Positions 19,616 through 29,213 of a DNA stretch of 33,544 nucleotides are shown here, one piece after another. The stretch spans positions 1 to 33,544 of the forward strand of contig CAILKQ010000068.1 of NCBI GenBank assembly GCA_903834825.1. The letters are read 5' to 3'. Position numbers and translations under genes: made by a program. The first letter of the stretch is position 1, and every line of letters starts with the position of its first letter. This stretch comes from an uncultured bacterium (GTDB taxonomy: Bacteria; Bacteroidota; Bacteroidia; Chitinophagales; Chitinophagaceae). The notes beneath the pieces are model-generated. The model ran no database searches, was not told the DNA's origin, and saw only the letters and a program-made list of their open reading frames with translations.

Positions 19616-20854
19616 ATGGTTAATACTAACAAAACCAGCTACCCCAAAGATAAGATCAAGATCTTAATGCTTGAAAATATAAGTGATGCTGCCATCAAAG
19701 TTTTCAAAGATGCCGGCTATGCAGACATCAAGAAAATTTCGGGTGCCCTTTCAGAAGATCAACTGATCAATGAGATCAAACAGGTACACATGGTTGGCAT
19801 CAGGTCAAAAACACAGATTACCGAAAAGGTATTGCAGCATGCTGAAAAACTTCAGGCAATTGGTTGTTTTTGTATAGGCACCAACCAGGTAAACCTTCAG
19901 GCAGCCCGTAAAAAAGGAATTGTTGTGTTCAATGCCCCATACAGCAATACCCGGTCAGTGGCAGAGTTGGTCATCGGGGCTTCTATCATTCTTATCCGGA
20001 AAATACTGGATAAAAACAAAGCTGCCCACGAAGGACAATGGAACAAGGATGCCAAGGGGAGTTTTGAAATAAGGGGTAAAACCCTTGGAATCATCGGATA
20101 TGGCAATATTGGTTCACAGGTAAGCATTCTTGCAGAGTCATTGGGGATGAAAGTTATATTTTATGACAATGTCACCAAATTACCACTTGGTAATGCATCA
20201 TCCAGAAAGACACTCAAGGAGGTTGTTTCAAAGGCTGACGTCATTACCCTTCACATTCCTGAAACGCAACAGACCAAAAATCTGATCAATAAAACCCTGC
20301 TCAAACACTTTAAAAAAGGTTCAATCCTGATCAACTTTGCGAGGGGAGAAGTGGTAGATCTTGATGCTTTGGCCACAGCCCTCAGAGCCGGACATTTGTC
20401 TGGCGCTGCCATTGATGTTTTCCCTATTGAACCGGAGAAGAACGGGGATCCCTTTTCATCACCCCTTCAACATATCCCTAATGTTCTCCTCACTCCACAT
20501 GTTGGTGGATCTACAGAAGAAGCACAGCATAATATAGGGGAGGATGTGAGTGCCAAATTGTTGCAATATCTTGAAATGGGGGCCACTACTGGATCCCATA
20601 CCGTTCCTGAAATAAGCCTTTCCCCGCAGGAAGGCACGCACCGCATTTTGCATATTCATACCAATGTTCCTGGGGTTTTGTCTGAGATCAACACGACTTT
20701 GTCTGAAAATAAAATCAATGTGCTCGGTCAATACCTCAAAACCAATGATGCTATTGGTTATGTAGTCTTGGATATCGATAAGAAGCTTTCTAAAAATGCG
20801 GTTGAGCTGCTTAGAAAAGTAAAAGGTTCCCTTAAAGTAAGGCTCTTATATTGA
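19616..20854 (+). CDS. serA: D-3-phosphoglycerate dehydrogenase with C-terminal ACT domain
   Basis: AIGCFCIGTNQVNLQAARKKGIVVFNAPYSNTRSVAELVIG, GIIGYGNIGSQVSILAESLGM, VLLTPHVGGSTEEAQHNIGEDV; C-terminus closely resembles E. coli SerA. Confidence 0.97.
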   Translation: MVNTNKTSYPKDKIKILMLENISDAAIKVFKDAGYADIKKISGALSEDQLINEIKQVHMVGIRSKTQITEKVLQHAEKLQAIGCFCIGTNQVNLQAARKKGIVVFNAPYSNTRSVAELVIGASIILIRKILDKNKAAHEGQWNKDAKGSFEIRGKTLGIIGYGNIGSQVSILAESLGMKVIFYDNVTKLPLGNASSRKTLKEVVSKADVITLHIPETQQTKNLINKTLLKHFKKGSILINFARGEVVDLDALATALRAGHLSGAAIDVFPIEPEKNGDPFSSPLQHIPNVLLTPHVGGSTEEAQHNIGEDVSAKLLQYLEMGATTGSHTVPEISLSPQEGTHRILHIHTNVPGVLSEINTTLSENKINVLGQYLKTNDAIGYVVLDIDKKLSKNAVELLRKVKGSLKVRLLY

Positions 20855-21888
20855 TTTCTATGATTGGTAACCATATCTTATACCAGTATTTTTCTGATGC
20901 AGTTGATTATCATATTGCCTTGTTTGGCAATGGACTCATCCATAAAACATATACTGTATCAAGAGCATCCGTCCCAGCATACATCCTGCAAGAGGTCAAT
21001 ACAGCTGTATTCAAAACCCCCTTGGATATTGCCTCCAATCTTGATGCCTTGTCTCAGTTCCTTAAAGAAAACAAAAAAGAAATCTTCTTTCCAACTCCAA
21101 TCTCCACGAAAAATGGGGATCCTTATGCAATAGCGTCCAACGCATATTTTAGGTTAACGCCATTTGTTGAAGGAACACATTCTTTAGATGCTTGCTCTAC
21201 TGCTGATCAGGCCTATGAAGCAGCCCTTCAATTTGGAAAATTCACTGCAGCGTTTAAAGGCATGGATGTGAGTATACTCAAACCTACGATTCCCCGTTTT
21301 CATGACCTGGCATTCAGGTGGCAACAGTTTACTGAAGCAATGCAGCATGGAAACAAGGATAGAATTCAACAAGCCTCAACAGTTATTGATCAAATACAAA
21401 ATGATTTTACCATCGTTTCAAGGTTTCAATCCATCATCTCTTCATCGCATTTCTTGCAACGTGTTACCCATCACGATACAAAAATTAGCAATGTTTTGCT
21501 GAATGAACAGGGTAAAGGTGTTTGTGTGATTGATCTTGACACAGTAATGTCTGGTCTTTTGATCAGTGATTTGGGAGATATGTTCAGGACTTATCTTTCT
21601 CCAGGAAATGAAGAGGAAACAGATCTCTCACAGGTATTTGTGAGGCCTGATTTTTACAAGGCAATTATTGCCGGATACCTTGAACACATGAATGATGTGT
21701 TGAACAAGGAAGAATTGGACGCTATCAATTATGCCGGACAATTCATGATCTATATGCAGGCCTTGAGGTTTCTGACTGATTTTCTGAATGACGATACCTA
21801 TTATGGTATAAAATATCCGCTGAACAATTACGACAGAACGATCAATCAATTGGCCTTGCTTGACCATTACAAAGCTGTCACGCTGTAG
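20851..21888 (+). CDS. APH-fold small-molecule kinase, N-acetylhexosamine 1-kinase (NahK)-like (start TTG 20851 or ATG 20860)
   Basis: FGNGLIHKTYTV, YILQEVNTAVFKTP, TIPRFHDL, THHDTKISNVLL (HxDxxxxN), VIDLDTVMSGLLISDLGDMFR. Confidence 0.82.
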   Translation: MISMIGNHILYQYFSDAVDYHIALFGNGLIHKTYTVSRASVPAYILQEVNTAVFKTPLDIASNLDALSQFLKENKKEIFFPTPISTKNGDPYAIASNAYFRLTPFVEGTHSLDACSTADQAYEAALQFGKFTAAFKGMDVSILKPTIPRFHDLAFRWQQFTEAMQHGNKDRIQQASTVIDQIQNDFTIVSRFQSIISSSHFLQRVTHHDTKISNVLLNEQGKGVCVIDLDTVMSGLLISDLGDMFRTYLSPGNEEETDLSQVFVRPDFYKAIIAGYLEHMNDVLNKEELDAINYAGQFMIYMQALRFLTDFLNDDTYYGIKYPLNNYDRTINQLALLDHYKAVTL

Positions 21889-21891
21889 AAT

Positions 21892-23286
21892 TTATTCTGC
21901 TTTCTTGACAAAGATGGTATCTGTAATGACCGATTTCATTGAATCACCAAAGTATAGATTAGCATTGGTTTTTATTGATTCCAATGCAAGCCTTTCATCA
22001 GTTGTTATTTTAATTCCCTGCAGATAAATCATTTTCAAATTCGGCAGATTCATCAGGTTTTTTACACCACCGGCAGTTGTCTTTGTATTTACAATGTTCA
22101 GGTATCCCAGATTATTCAATGCCGTAACCTGCTTCAATGCATTGTCTGAAATGTCAGTATGGTCCAGCCAAAGCTTCTCAAGGTTGATGAATTGATTGAG
22201 ATTTTTCAGGTCATTGTCCTTCAATGCTGAAAAGGATAATTTCAATTCTATAACATGCTCACTGATTTCAGCTGCTGCTACCAATGCATCATTAATTGTC
22301 CCCTCAATATTATAACCAATCAGTCGAATATGATTGTCATCTAATGATATAGTTGAGACAACCCATCCCATTTTTTCAAGCCTTTTCTTTATTTGCTCAT
22401 CAAGTTTATCGATGGGTTCCCTGGTTTTCACGATGGTTTTTTCTTGTATTTGGTTCTCCGCTTTAAAGGATGCCAATGCCTTGATCACCTTTGCATCTGG
22501 TGATAATGCTGCTACAGATTTATCAAAAGAGGCACCTGCATTGATCCACCATTGGAAAATGACCAGTTCTGCATCTGTGAGCTGTGTTTTTTCTTTAGGA
22601 GGCATGTGGTGCTCGTCAATATCATCCAACAAAATCCTTTTGATCAATTCTCCATCAGATGGATCTGTGGTATTGATCAAATTGCCATTCTTACCTCCCG
22701 CTTTTATCCAGCTAAGGTCATCCAAGCGTAATTTTCCTTTTTGTTTTTTACTGCCATGGCATTGAACACATTTCTGGTTCAGGGTATACTGTACCAGGTC
22801 CTTGTAAACCAGGGCTTGGTTGATGTCTTTGATGTCCAACGGCGCTGCCGTGATTGTTTTGGCATCAAGGGTTCCTTCAGTTAAAAATCCTTCTCCATGG
22901 GTAAGTGAACCTCCCTGGTGACCTGTCCAGGCCAGCATAACAAGCAATAAAAGTAGTGTATAGGTATGGGCAAGTCGCTTGGCCATTAATTTTTGCCGCA
23001 AGAAATAATATATAGTAAAGAGGGCAGTGGTTCCAATCGCCGTCCACTGGTGATTATCCACCAAATCTTGGTTGTTGATCCCTTCCAGAGAAAGGGTATA
23101 TCCTGTGACAAGGGAAAGGATAGCAGACAGTATTCCTATTCCCAGGATCAGGCGAATCGAAGCAGAGAGATATGTAAATTTATCAAACCTCGTTAGTCCA
23201 TCCATGACAATAACCAACACAAAAATACCAATGGGTAAATGCACCAAAACGGGATGAAAGCGGCCAATCAATTCTATCAGGTTCAT
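21892..23286 (-). CDS. Membrane protein with DUF2231-like TM domain, planctomycete-type cytochrome c domain and leucine-rich-repeat-like C-terminus
   Basis: MNLIELIGRFHPVLVHLPIGIFVLVIV; heme motif CVQCHGSKKQKGKLRLDD...DGELIKRILLDDIDEHHMPP; LEKLWLDHTDISDNALKQVTALNNLGYLNI repeats. Confidence 0.88.
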   Translation of the reverse strand: MNLIELIGRFHPVLVHLPIGIFVLVIVMDGLTRFDKFTYLSASIRLILGIGILSAILSLVTGYTLSLEGINNQDLVDNHQWTAIGTTALFTIYYFLRQKLMAKRLAHTYTLLLLLVMLAWTGHQGGSLTHGEGFLTEGTLDAKTITAAPLDIKDINQALVYKDLVQYTLNQKCVQCHGSKKQKGKLRLDDLSWIKAGGKNGNLINTTDPSDGELIKRILLDDIDEHHMPPKEKTQLTDAELVIFQWWINAGASFDKSVAALSPDAKVIKALASFKAENQIQEKTIVKTREPIDKLDEQIKKRLEKMGWVVSTISLDDNHIRLIGYNIEGTINDALVAAAEISEHVIELKLSFSALKDNDLKNLNQFINLEKLWLDHTDISDNALKQVTALNNLGYLNIVNTKTTAGGVKNLMNLPNLKMIYLQGIKITTDERLALESIKTNANLYFGDSMKSVITDTIFVKKAE

Positions 23287-23295
23287 GCGATGGTT

Positions 23296-24204
23296 TTAGC
23301 TGTATCTTTTTCTTATTGTTTCCATCATGTACTTGTTGATGGCCCATTGATCAGCAACAGGTTGACTAGAGAAAGGAAGGGTCTGCAGATAATTGGGCGG
23401 ACCAAATTCAGTGAGGAACGTGATGGATTGCCCTTCAATTTTTTTTCTCTCAATGACCTTATCCCACCAATCAAAATGTGCCTTGACCTCATTTTTCCAT
23501 TCTGGTGCTCGTGGATCATTTACTTGTGGACCCTCAGCATGACCAATCCTCGCATGGATATGTTCTGTTCTTGCCAAAGCCACATCAACACTGATTTGTT
23601 GATCTGCTAATAAACCCTCATGTACATTGCACCAGTGCGAAATATCAAGGGTCAGTTTAAGTTCTTTGAATCGATCGATGAAACCCCTGGAAACATGGGC
23701 AGCAAAAAGCATCCTGCCCCGGTGGGTTTCATGGTAGATGGGCACGCCTGAAGCATCAGATTGTTTAATGGTCATGGCCACCATTGCTGCATTGTCATCA
23801 AAACTAAAATAGTCTTTACCTGAATGACAATTGATATAAAGGGGTTTCAAAGAGATGGCTCGTTCAATTGCATCAGAAAACTGTTTTTTGTGCAATGTGG
23901 GGTTGGAATCATGTCCGCCTGCCAGCAGTCCAAGTTTAAGTCCCGCTTTACCGACGGCTTCACTCAATGCATTCATCTCAGCAATAGAGCCCGGAACCCA
24001 TACTTCTATGCCATCATATCCATCTTTTTTGGCTGCTGCACAGAATTCCACAAGATTACCATTGAACCCCCAGTTGGTTGCCATGATGATCAGATTTGCG
24101 GCTGGCAACTTGATTGCAGGGGTTGCAAACGCATCAAGTTCTGTAGAAAGCAAAGAACCAGCCATCAATGATCCGGTCTTCAGAAAATTTCTTCTGTTGT
24201 TCAT
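23296..24204 (-). CDS. Exported sugar phosphate isomerase/epimerase-like TIM-barrel protein
   Basis: Tat-like NRRNFLKTG signal; DGYDGIEVWVPG, LKLTLDISHWCNVHEG, EHIHARIGHAEGPQV. Confidence 0.85.
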   Translation of the reverse strand: MNNRRNFLKTGSLMAGSLLSTELDAFATPAIKLPAANLIIMATNWGFNGNLVEFCAAAKKDGYDGIEVWVPGSIAEMNALSEAVGKAGLKLGLLAGGHDSNPTLHKKQFSDAIERAISLKPLYINCHSGKDYFSFDDNAAMVAMTIKQSDASGVPIYHETHRGRMLFAAHVSRGFIDRFKELKLTLDISHWCNVHEGLLADQQISVDVALARTEHIHARIGHAEGPQVNDPRAPEWKNEVKAHFDWWDKVIERKKIEGQSITFLTEFGPPNYLQTLPFSSQPVADQWAINKYMMETIRKRYS

Positions 24205-24212
24205 GGTTTGAT

Positions 24213-25703
24213 TTAAGCGATAATGGGATCTATGGGTTTTCCAAAAACGTCTGTAAGCCGGAATGGCCTACCCTGGAATTGATAGGTCAATTGCTCATGG
24301 TCAAACCCAAGCTGTTTCAATATGGTGGCCTGTACATCATAAACGGAAACCTTTCCTTCAATGGCATTGTATCCAATTGGATCTGTTTCTCCATAGCTGA
24401 ATCCAGCTTTGATGCCGCCTCCTGCCATCCACATGCTGAAAGCTTCGGAATGATGATCACGGCCTTTGAAGCTGTTTTGTTTGCCATCCCTGTTTTCCTG
24501 CATGGGTGTTCTTCCGAACTCTCCACCCCAAACCACCAGGGTCTCTTCCAGCAAACCCCTTTGCTTCAAATCCAGCAGCAAAGCCGAAACAGCCTTGTCT
24601 GTCTGCAAACATTTGCCAATGAATCCTTTGTCTAGGGCAGTGTCTTCCCCAGTGCCATGGCTGTCCCATCCCCAATCGAAAAGTTGAACAAAGCGTACAC
24701 CTTTTTCAACCAGTTTTCTGGCAAGCAGGACATTGTTGGCAAAAGACTCTTCACCAGGTTTTGTACCATACATTTCATGAATATACGCCGGTTCATCAGC
24801 GATGCTCATGACATCTGGCACAGCAATCTGCATTTTGAAAGCCATCTCGTATTGAGAGATCCTCGCTAATATTTCAGGATCCTTGTATTCGTTGTAGGAA
24901 AGTTCATTTACATTGTTGATGGCTTCAATCGATGCTTTCCGCATATCCCTGTCAAAGCCATTGGGGTCTTCCAAAAATAATACAGGATCGCCCTCAGACC
25001 TGCATTGAACACCCTGGTAAACGGATGGCAGAAAACCACTTCCCCAGATGCTTTTTCCTGCATCCGGATTTCTTCCCCCAGAAGTCAATACCACAAAGCC
25101 AGGCAGGTTGCTATTTTCTGAACCCAGCCCGTAGGTTACCCATGAGCCCATGCTTGGTCTTCCTAACCTTGGTGTACCACAGTGCATCAGCAATTGTGCA
25201 GGGGCATGGTTGAATTGATCTGTATTGACAGCCTTCAGAATGGTTACATCATCAATGACCTGTTGAAAGTGGGGGAGGTTATCAGACAGCCACAAACCAC
25301 TTTGTCCATATTGTTTGAAACTGGCCTGAGGACCCAATAATTTGGGGACGCCACGGATGAAGGCAAATTTCTTTCCCTGAATGAATGAATCAGGACAATC
25401 GAGGCCATCCATTTTTTGAAGTTCAGGCTTGTAGTCAAACATCTCCAGTTGAGAAGGAGCCCCAGCCATGTGAAGAAAAATCACTGATTTCGCTTTTCCC
25501 TGAAAATGAGGAGCGCGGGGAGAGAGGGGATTCGACACCAATGAGCCATCTGCATTGTTGCCGGAGAACAGGTTGCAGCTGTCCAATACTGAACCCATTG
25601 CCATCATTCCCATACCAGTCCTGCATTTCCCTAGAAAATGTCTTCTTGTTTGATAGGACAGGGCGGTTCTTTGTGCCTCCAGTTGTATTTTTTCTTTTGT
25701 CAT
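24213..25703 (-). CDS. DUF1501 domain-containing protein
   Basis: RRHFLGKCRTGMGMMAMGS; KSVIFLHMAGAPSQLEMFDYKPEL; VVWGGEFGRTPMQENRDGKQNSFKGRDHHSEAFSMWMAGGGIKAGFSYGETD. Confidence 0.94.
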   Translation of the reverse strand: MTKEKIQLEAQRTALSYQTRRHFLGKCRTGMGMMAMGSVLDSCNLFSGNNADGSLVSNPLSPRAPHFQGKAKSVIFLHMAGAPSQLEMFDYKPELQKMDGLDCPDSFIQGKKFAFIRGVPKLLGPQASFKQYGQSGLWLSDNLPHFQQVIDDVTILKAVNTDQFNHAPAQLLMHCGTPRLGRPSMGSWVTYGLGSENSNLPGFVVLTSGGRNPDAGKSIWGSGFLPSVYQGVQCRSEGDPVLFLEDPNGFDRDMRKASIEAINNVNELSYNEYKDPEILARISQYEMAFKMQIAVPDVMSIADEPAYIHEMYGTKPGEESFANNVLLARKLVEKGVRFVQLFDWGWDSHGTGEDTALDKGFIGKCLQTDKAVSALLLDLKQRGLLEETLVVWGGEFGRTPMQENRDGKQNSFKGRDHHSEAFSMWMAGGGIKAGFSYGETDPIGYNAIEGKVSVYDVQATILKQLGFDHEQLTYQFQGRPFRLTDVFGKPIDPIIA

Positions 25704-25713
25704 TGTTGTTGTT

Positions 25714-28470
25714 CTAGTTCTTGGTGATTACTTCATCGAGGTTTAAGATGGCATTGGTAACGACAGCAAATGCTGCCAATTCCTTGCCTTGTTTTCTGTA
25801 AACAGAATCGGATAGCATTCCCAAAATTTTCTCTTTCTCCTTTTCAAGTTTTTGAAAACTGGAGGTGTAAAGCTGTTGAAATGCTTTGGTTTTTTGTTCG
25901 TTGATGGGGTGCCCTGTTGCCAAAGCATATCCTTTGCCAATTCTTTGCTCAAGAGAAAGTGATTTGTCTTTGAGCAGGTTTTGGGCAAGTTTAACGGAAA
26001 GATCCCAATACGTTGAATCATTGAGCAAGGTCAGTGCCTGCAATGGTGTGTTTGTTCTTATGCGCCGTGTGGCACATACTTCCCTGGCTGATCCGTCAAA
26101 ACTGATCATAGATGGATATGGGCTGGTTCGTTTCCAATAGGTGTAAATAGCCCGTCTGTATTGGTCTTCTCCATCACTTTGTTTCCATTTTCGGCCATCA
26201 TAAGGTGATCTCCAGATTCCGTCAGGCTGATAAGGCATCACACTGGGCCCATACATTTTATCGCTGAGGGCACCACAAATGGCCAGTGCCTGATCCCTTA
26301 CTTGCTCAGCACTCAGCCTTACCCTTGGGGCATGGGAATAATATTTATTGAGGGGATCCTTATCTTTTGCCTTGCCCGTGGTTTTTGAGGATTGACGGTA
26401 AGTGGCAGACATGACCATCCTCTTCAACGTTTTTTTGACACTCCAATTGTCATCGTTCATGAATAGATAAGCCAAATGATCCAGCAATTCTGGGTGTGTC
26501 GGGTTGGCTCCCTGAGAACCCAGGTCTTCCAGTGTTTCCACCAATCCCTGTCCAAACAACTGCTCCCATAGCCTGTTGACCATTGTTCTGGCAGTGAGGG
26601 GATTTGTTTTTGACGTCATCCACTGGGCCAATCCCAACCTGTTCCTGAGCTGTATGTCTTTGTCATTGACAAACAATTCCGGTAATCCGGCCTCCACTTG
26701 TTTTGTCTTGAGCAACCAGTTTCCCCTTTCAAAAACATAAGTTTTGCGCTTCATGTCCGCAGGATTGTCGAGCATGATGGGCGTGAATTCAGCATCCGGT
26801 CTGTTCAAGGTCTGGATAAAAAGATCATGGTACGTTGTGAAATCTTTTTGATCTTTTCCTGGAAAACTGGGGGTAAATGCAAACCAGTCAAAGCGCATTC
26901 CATTGTCATCTTTAGACTTCAACTTGCTGTTTTCATAATTCAGGTAAAGGTCATGAACTCCAGTTGAGCCTGGTGGAAGATCTACCTCAAGCATGGACCA
27001 CCCACCTTTGCTCTTGTCTACCTTAATTTTTAAATAGGGTTTGGCACTGGTAGAATCCAACCGGATGGTCAGTTGTCCATTGTCATTACCAGAGCCATAC
27101 CGGATGAGCAAAGTTGACTTGTTGGTCAGGCTGATGGCTTTCATCCTTGCCCAAGATGATTTGCGCAACATCAGAAATTTGGTATCACCCAGCGCCGCAT
27201 TGATCATGGAGTCAGCCAACAAGCTGTTGATGCACTGCTGCCCTGTTTTAAGCAACCTGGAATAATAAGTTTTGAGGTCATTGTTGCCATAAAGGTTGAT
27301 CCAGGTCATTACAGAATCATATTGGCTGATGCTCTTGTTGCGAAACTCGCGCAACAGCGGATAATCGTCGTAGGTGTCCTCATCCCTGGAATTGTTGAAA
27401 TAAGCCATGAACTTATAATATTCCTCATGTTTGAAGGGATCATATGGGTGGCTATGGCACTGAACGCAGGCAAAACTGGTTCCCATCAGGGTCTCCCAGG
27501 TCGTATTGACCCTGTCAATGATGGCAGCTGTCCGGAATTCTTCATTATCAGTACCCCCTTCATCATTGGTCATGGTATTGCGGTGAAATGCGGTTGCAAT
27601 GAATTGTTCATCAGTGGCATTGGGCAAGAGGTCTCCCGCGAGTTGTTCTGTCAGAAACTGGTCATAGGGTTTATCCTGGTTGAATGATTTGATCAGCCAG
27701 TCGCGATACCGCCAGATGGACCTGATATAATCCCTTTCATAGCCTTTCGTATCAGCGTATCTTGCAAGGTCCATCCACAAGGATGTCCATCGTTCGCCAT
27801 AATATTTAGAGGCAAGAAGATCATCAATCAGGTGCTCATATGCTTTGTTTGATGGGTCAGAAAGGTATTTTTGAGCAATGCTATCAGGGGCAGGTATACC
27901 TATAATATCAAGTGAGGCTCTTCTCAGAAGAGATTGTTTATCAGCCATATCTGAACGTGATAAATTATTCTCATCTAGTTTTTTATCGATAAAAAGATCA
28001 ATGTCATTCTCATCATCATTGTCAAAAAAAGAAAAGAATCCTCCGCCTGGAATCTTCTGTGGCTGGACAGATTTATACGCCCAATGGGTTTCAAATTTGG
28101 CTCCTTCATCAATCCAACGGGTAAGGAGTTTAATTTCCTGTTTTGAAAGTGGTTCTTCCTTGTAAGGCATTCTTTCTTCAAGATCCTTGTGGTACAATCG
28201 CCTGATCATTTCACTGTTTTTTGCATCGCCTGGAATGATGGCTGGTTTTCCAGAAGCAGTGGGAGAGAGCGCCTCATCCCTAAAAAGCAGGCTGAAACCT
28301 CCTTTTTGCCTCACTCCACCATGGCAGGAAATGCATTTCTGGTTGATGATAGGTTTGATTTCAGCATTATAGTCTACTGGCTCATCTGTCAGGAAGAAAT
28401 AATATCCCGTTAGGCCAAGTGTTAATCCAAGGATGGTAAGGAAAAGCGGAGATTTTATAATTGATGGCAT
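25714..28470 (-). CDS. PSD1-type protein: PSCyt1 cytochrome + DUF1549 + CBM6-like insert + DUF1553
   Basis: CISCHGGVRQKGGFSL; RWTSLWMDLARYADTKGYERDYIRSIWRYRDW; SFACVQCHSHPYDPFKHEEYYKFMAYFNNSRDED; RLWEQLFGQGLVETLEDLGSQGANPTHPELLDHLA; start ATG at 28470 preferred. Confidence 0.94.
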   Translation of the reverse strand: MPSIIKSPLFLTILGLTLGLTGYYFFLTDEPVDYNAEIKPIINQKCISCHGGVRQKGGFSLLFRDEALSPTASGKPAIIPGDAKNSEMIRRLYHKDLEERMPYKEEPLSKQEIKLLTRWIDEGAKFETHWAYKSVQPQKIPGGGFFSFFDNDDENDIDLFIDKKLDENNLSRSDMADKQSLLRRASLDIIGIPAPDSIAQKYLSDPSNKAYEHLIDDLLASKYYGERWTSLWMDLARYADTKGYERDYIRSIWRYRDWLIKSFNQDKPYDQFLTEQLAGDLLPNATDEQFIATAFHRNTMTNDEGGTDNEEFRTAAIIDRVNTTWETLMGTSFACVQCHSHPYDPFKHEEYYKFMAYFNNSRDEDTYDDYPLLREFRNKSISQYDSVMTWINLYGNNDLKTYYSRLLKTGQQCINSLLADSMINAALGDTKFLMLRKSSWARMKAISLTNKSTLLIRYGSGNDNGQLTIRLDSTSAKPYLKIKVDKSKGGWSMLEVDLPPGSTGVHDLYLNYENSKLKSKDDNGMRFDWFAFTPSFPGKDQKDFTTYHDLFIQTLNRPDAEFTPIMLDNPADMKRKTYVFERGNWLLKTKQVEAGLPELFVNDKDIQLRNRLGLAQWMTSKTNPLTARTMVNRLWEQLFGQGLVETLEDLGSQGANPTHPELLDHLAYLFMNDDNWSVKKTLKRMVMSATYRQSSKTTGKAKDKDPLNKYYSHAPRVRLSAEQVRDQALAICGALSDKMYGPSVMPYQPDGIWRSPYDGRKWKQSDGEDQYRRAIYTYWKRTSPYPSMISFDGSAREVCATRRIRTNTPLQALTLLNDSTYWDLSVKLAQNLLKDKSLSLEQRIGKGYALATGHPINEQKTKAFQQLYTSSFQKLEKEKEKILGMLSDSVYRKQGKELAAFAVVTNAILNLDEVITKN

Positions 28471-28471
28471 A

Positions 28472-29212
28472 TCAAAGCGTTGAGTGAAAATGTGTGACAA
28501 GATTATTTTTGAGGTGTTTTACTTCTGTTCCATCCAATGACACCTGAACCAGGTTCTCTTTCATATCGTTGTTGAGGTATTGCATTTGGCTTTCAAGTGT
28601 TTTTCTTGCTGAACTATGAAAGCATGTCGCGCCGGTATCCTTGGCAAGCTGAATGATATTTTCAGCCCGTACTCCTGATCCGGGCATAATCTTGATTCTT
28701 CCATTTGCCTGCGATACAAGTGTCTTGAGCAAGGTAATTCCTTCAATTGCAGTAGGTTTTAAACCGCTCGAAAGTATTCTTTTACAACCTATTGCAATTA
28801 TTTGCTCAAGTGATATGAGAGGTTCTTTGACCCTGTCAAAAGCCCTGTGAAAAGTCACTTCCATCTTACCTGCCAATGCTACCAATTCCTGGCATTTTTC
28901 GACATCAACACTTCCGTCATTTTTTAATATACCTATTACAACTCCTTCACAACCATTATCTTGTGCACATTTAATATCTTCCTTCATGGTCTCAAATTCT
29001 TCTTGAGTATACAAAAAGTCTCCACCGCGGGGACGAATGATAGGGAATACCTGTATATGGGTTGATTTCCTGGCCGCTTTCATCATGCCATACGATGGGG
29101 TAGTGCCGCCTTCATGAGGATTTGCACAAAGCTCTATCCTGTCGGCGCCGTTCTCAGCAGCCAATTGACAGGATAGAATATCAAAGGCAATGACTTCTAG
29201 TTCAAATTTCAT
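28472..29212 (-). CDS. cutC: CutC family protein
   Basis: MKFELEVIAFDILSCQLAAENGADRIELCANPHEGGTTPSYGMMKAA, VIRPRGGDFLYT, VTFHRAFDRV, RILSSG. Confidence 0.94.
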   Translation of the reverse strand: MKFELEVIAFDILSCQLAAENGADRIELCANPHEGGTTPSYGMMKAARKSTHIQVFPIIRPRGGDFLYTQEEFETMKEDIKCAQDNGCEGVVIGILKNDGSVDVEKCQELVALAGKMEVTFHRAFDRVKEPLISLEQIIAIGCKRILSSGLKPTAIEGITLLKTLVSQANGRIKIMPGSGVRAENIIQLAKDTGATCFHSSARKTLESQMQYLNNDMKENLVQVSLDGTEVKHLKNNLVTHFHSTL

Positions 29213-29213
29213 G

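Noticed and set aside
24457-28413. ORFs opposite or out of frame within the DUF1501 and PSD1 genes
   Set aside because: Overlap strongly supported coding sequence and lack domain signatures.
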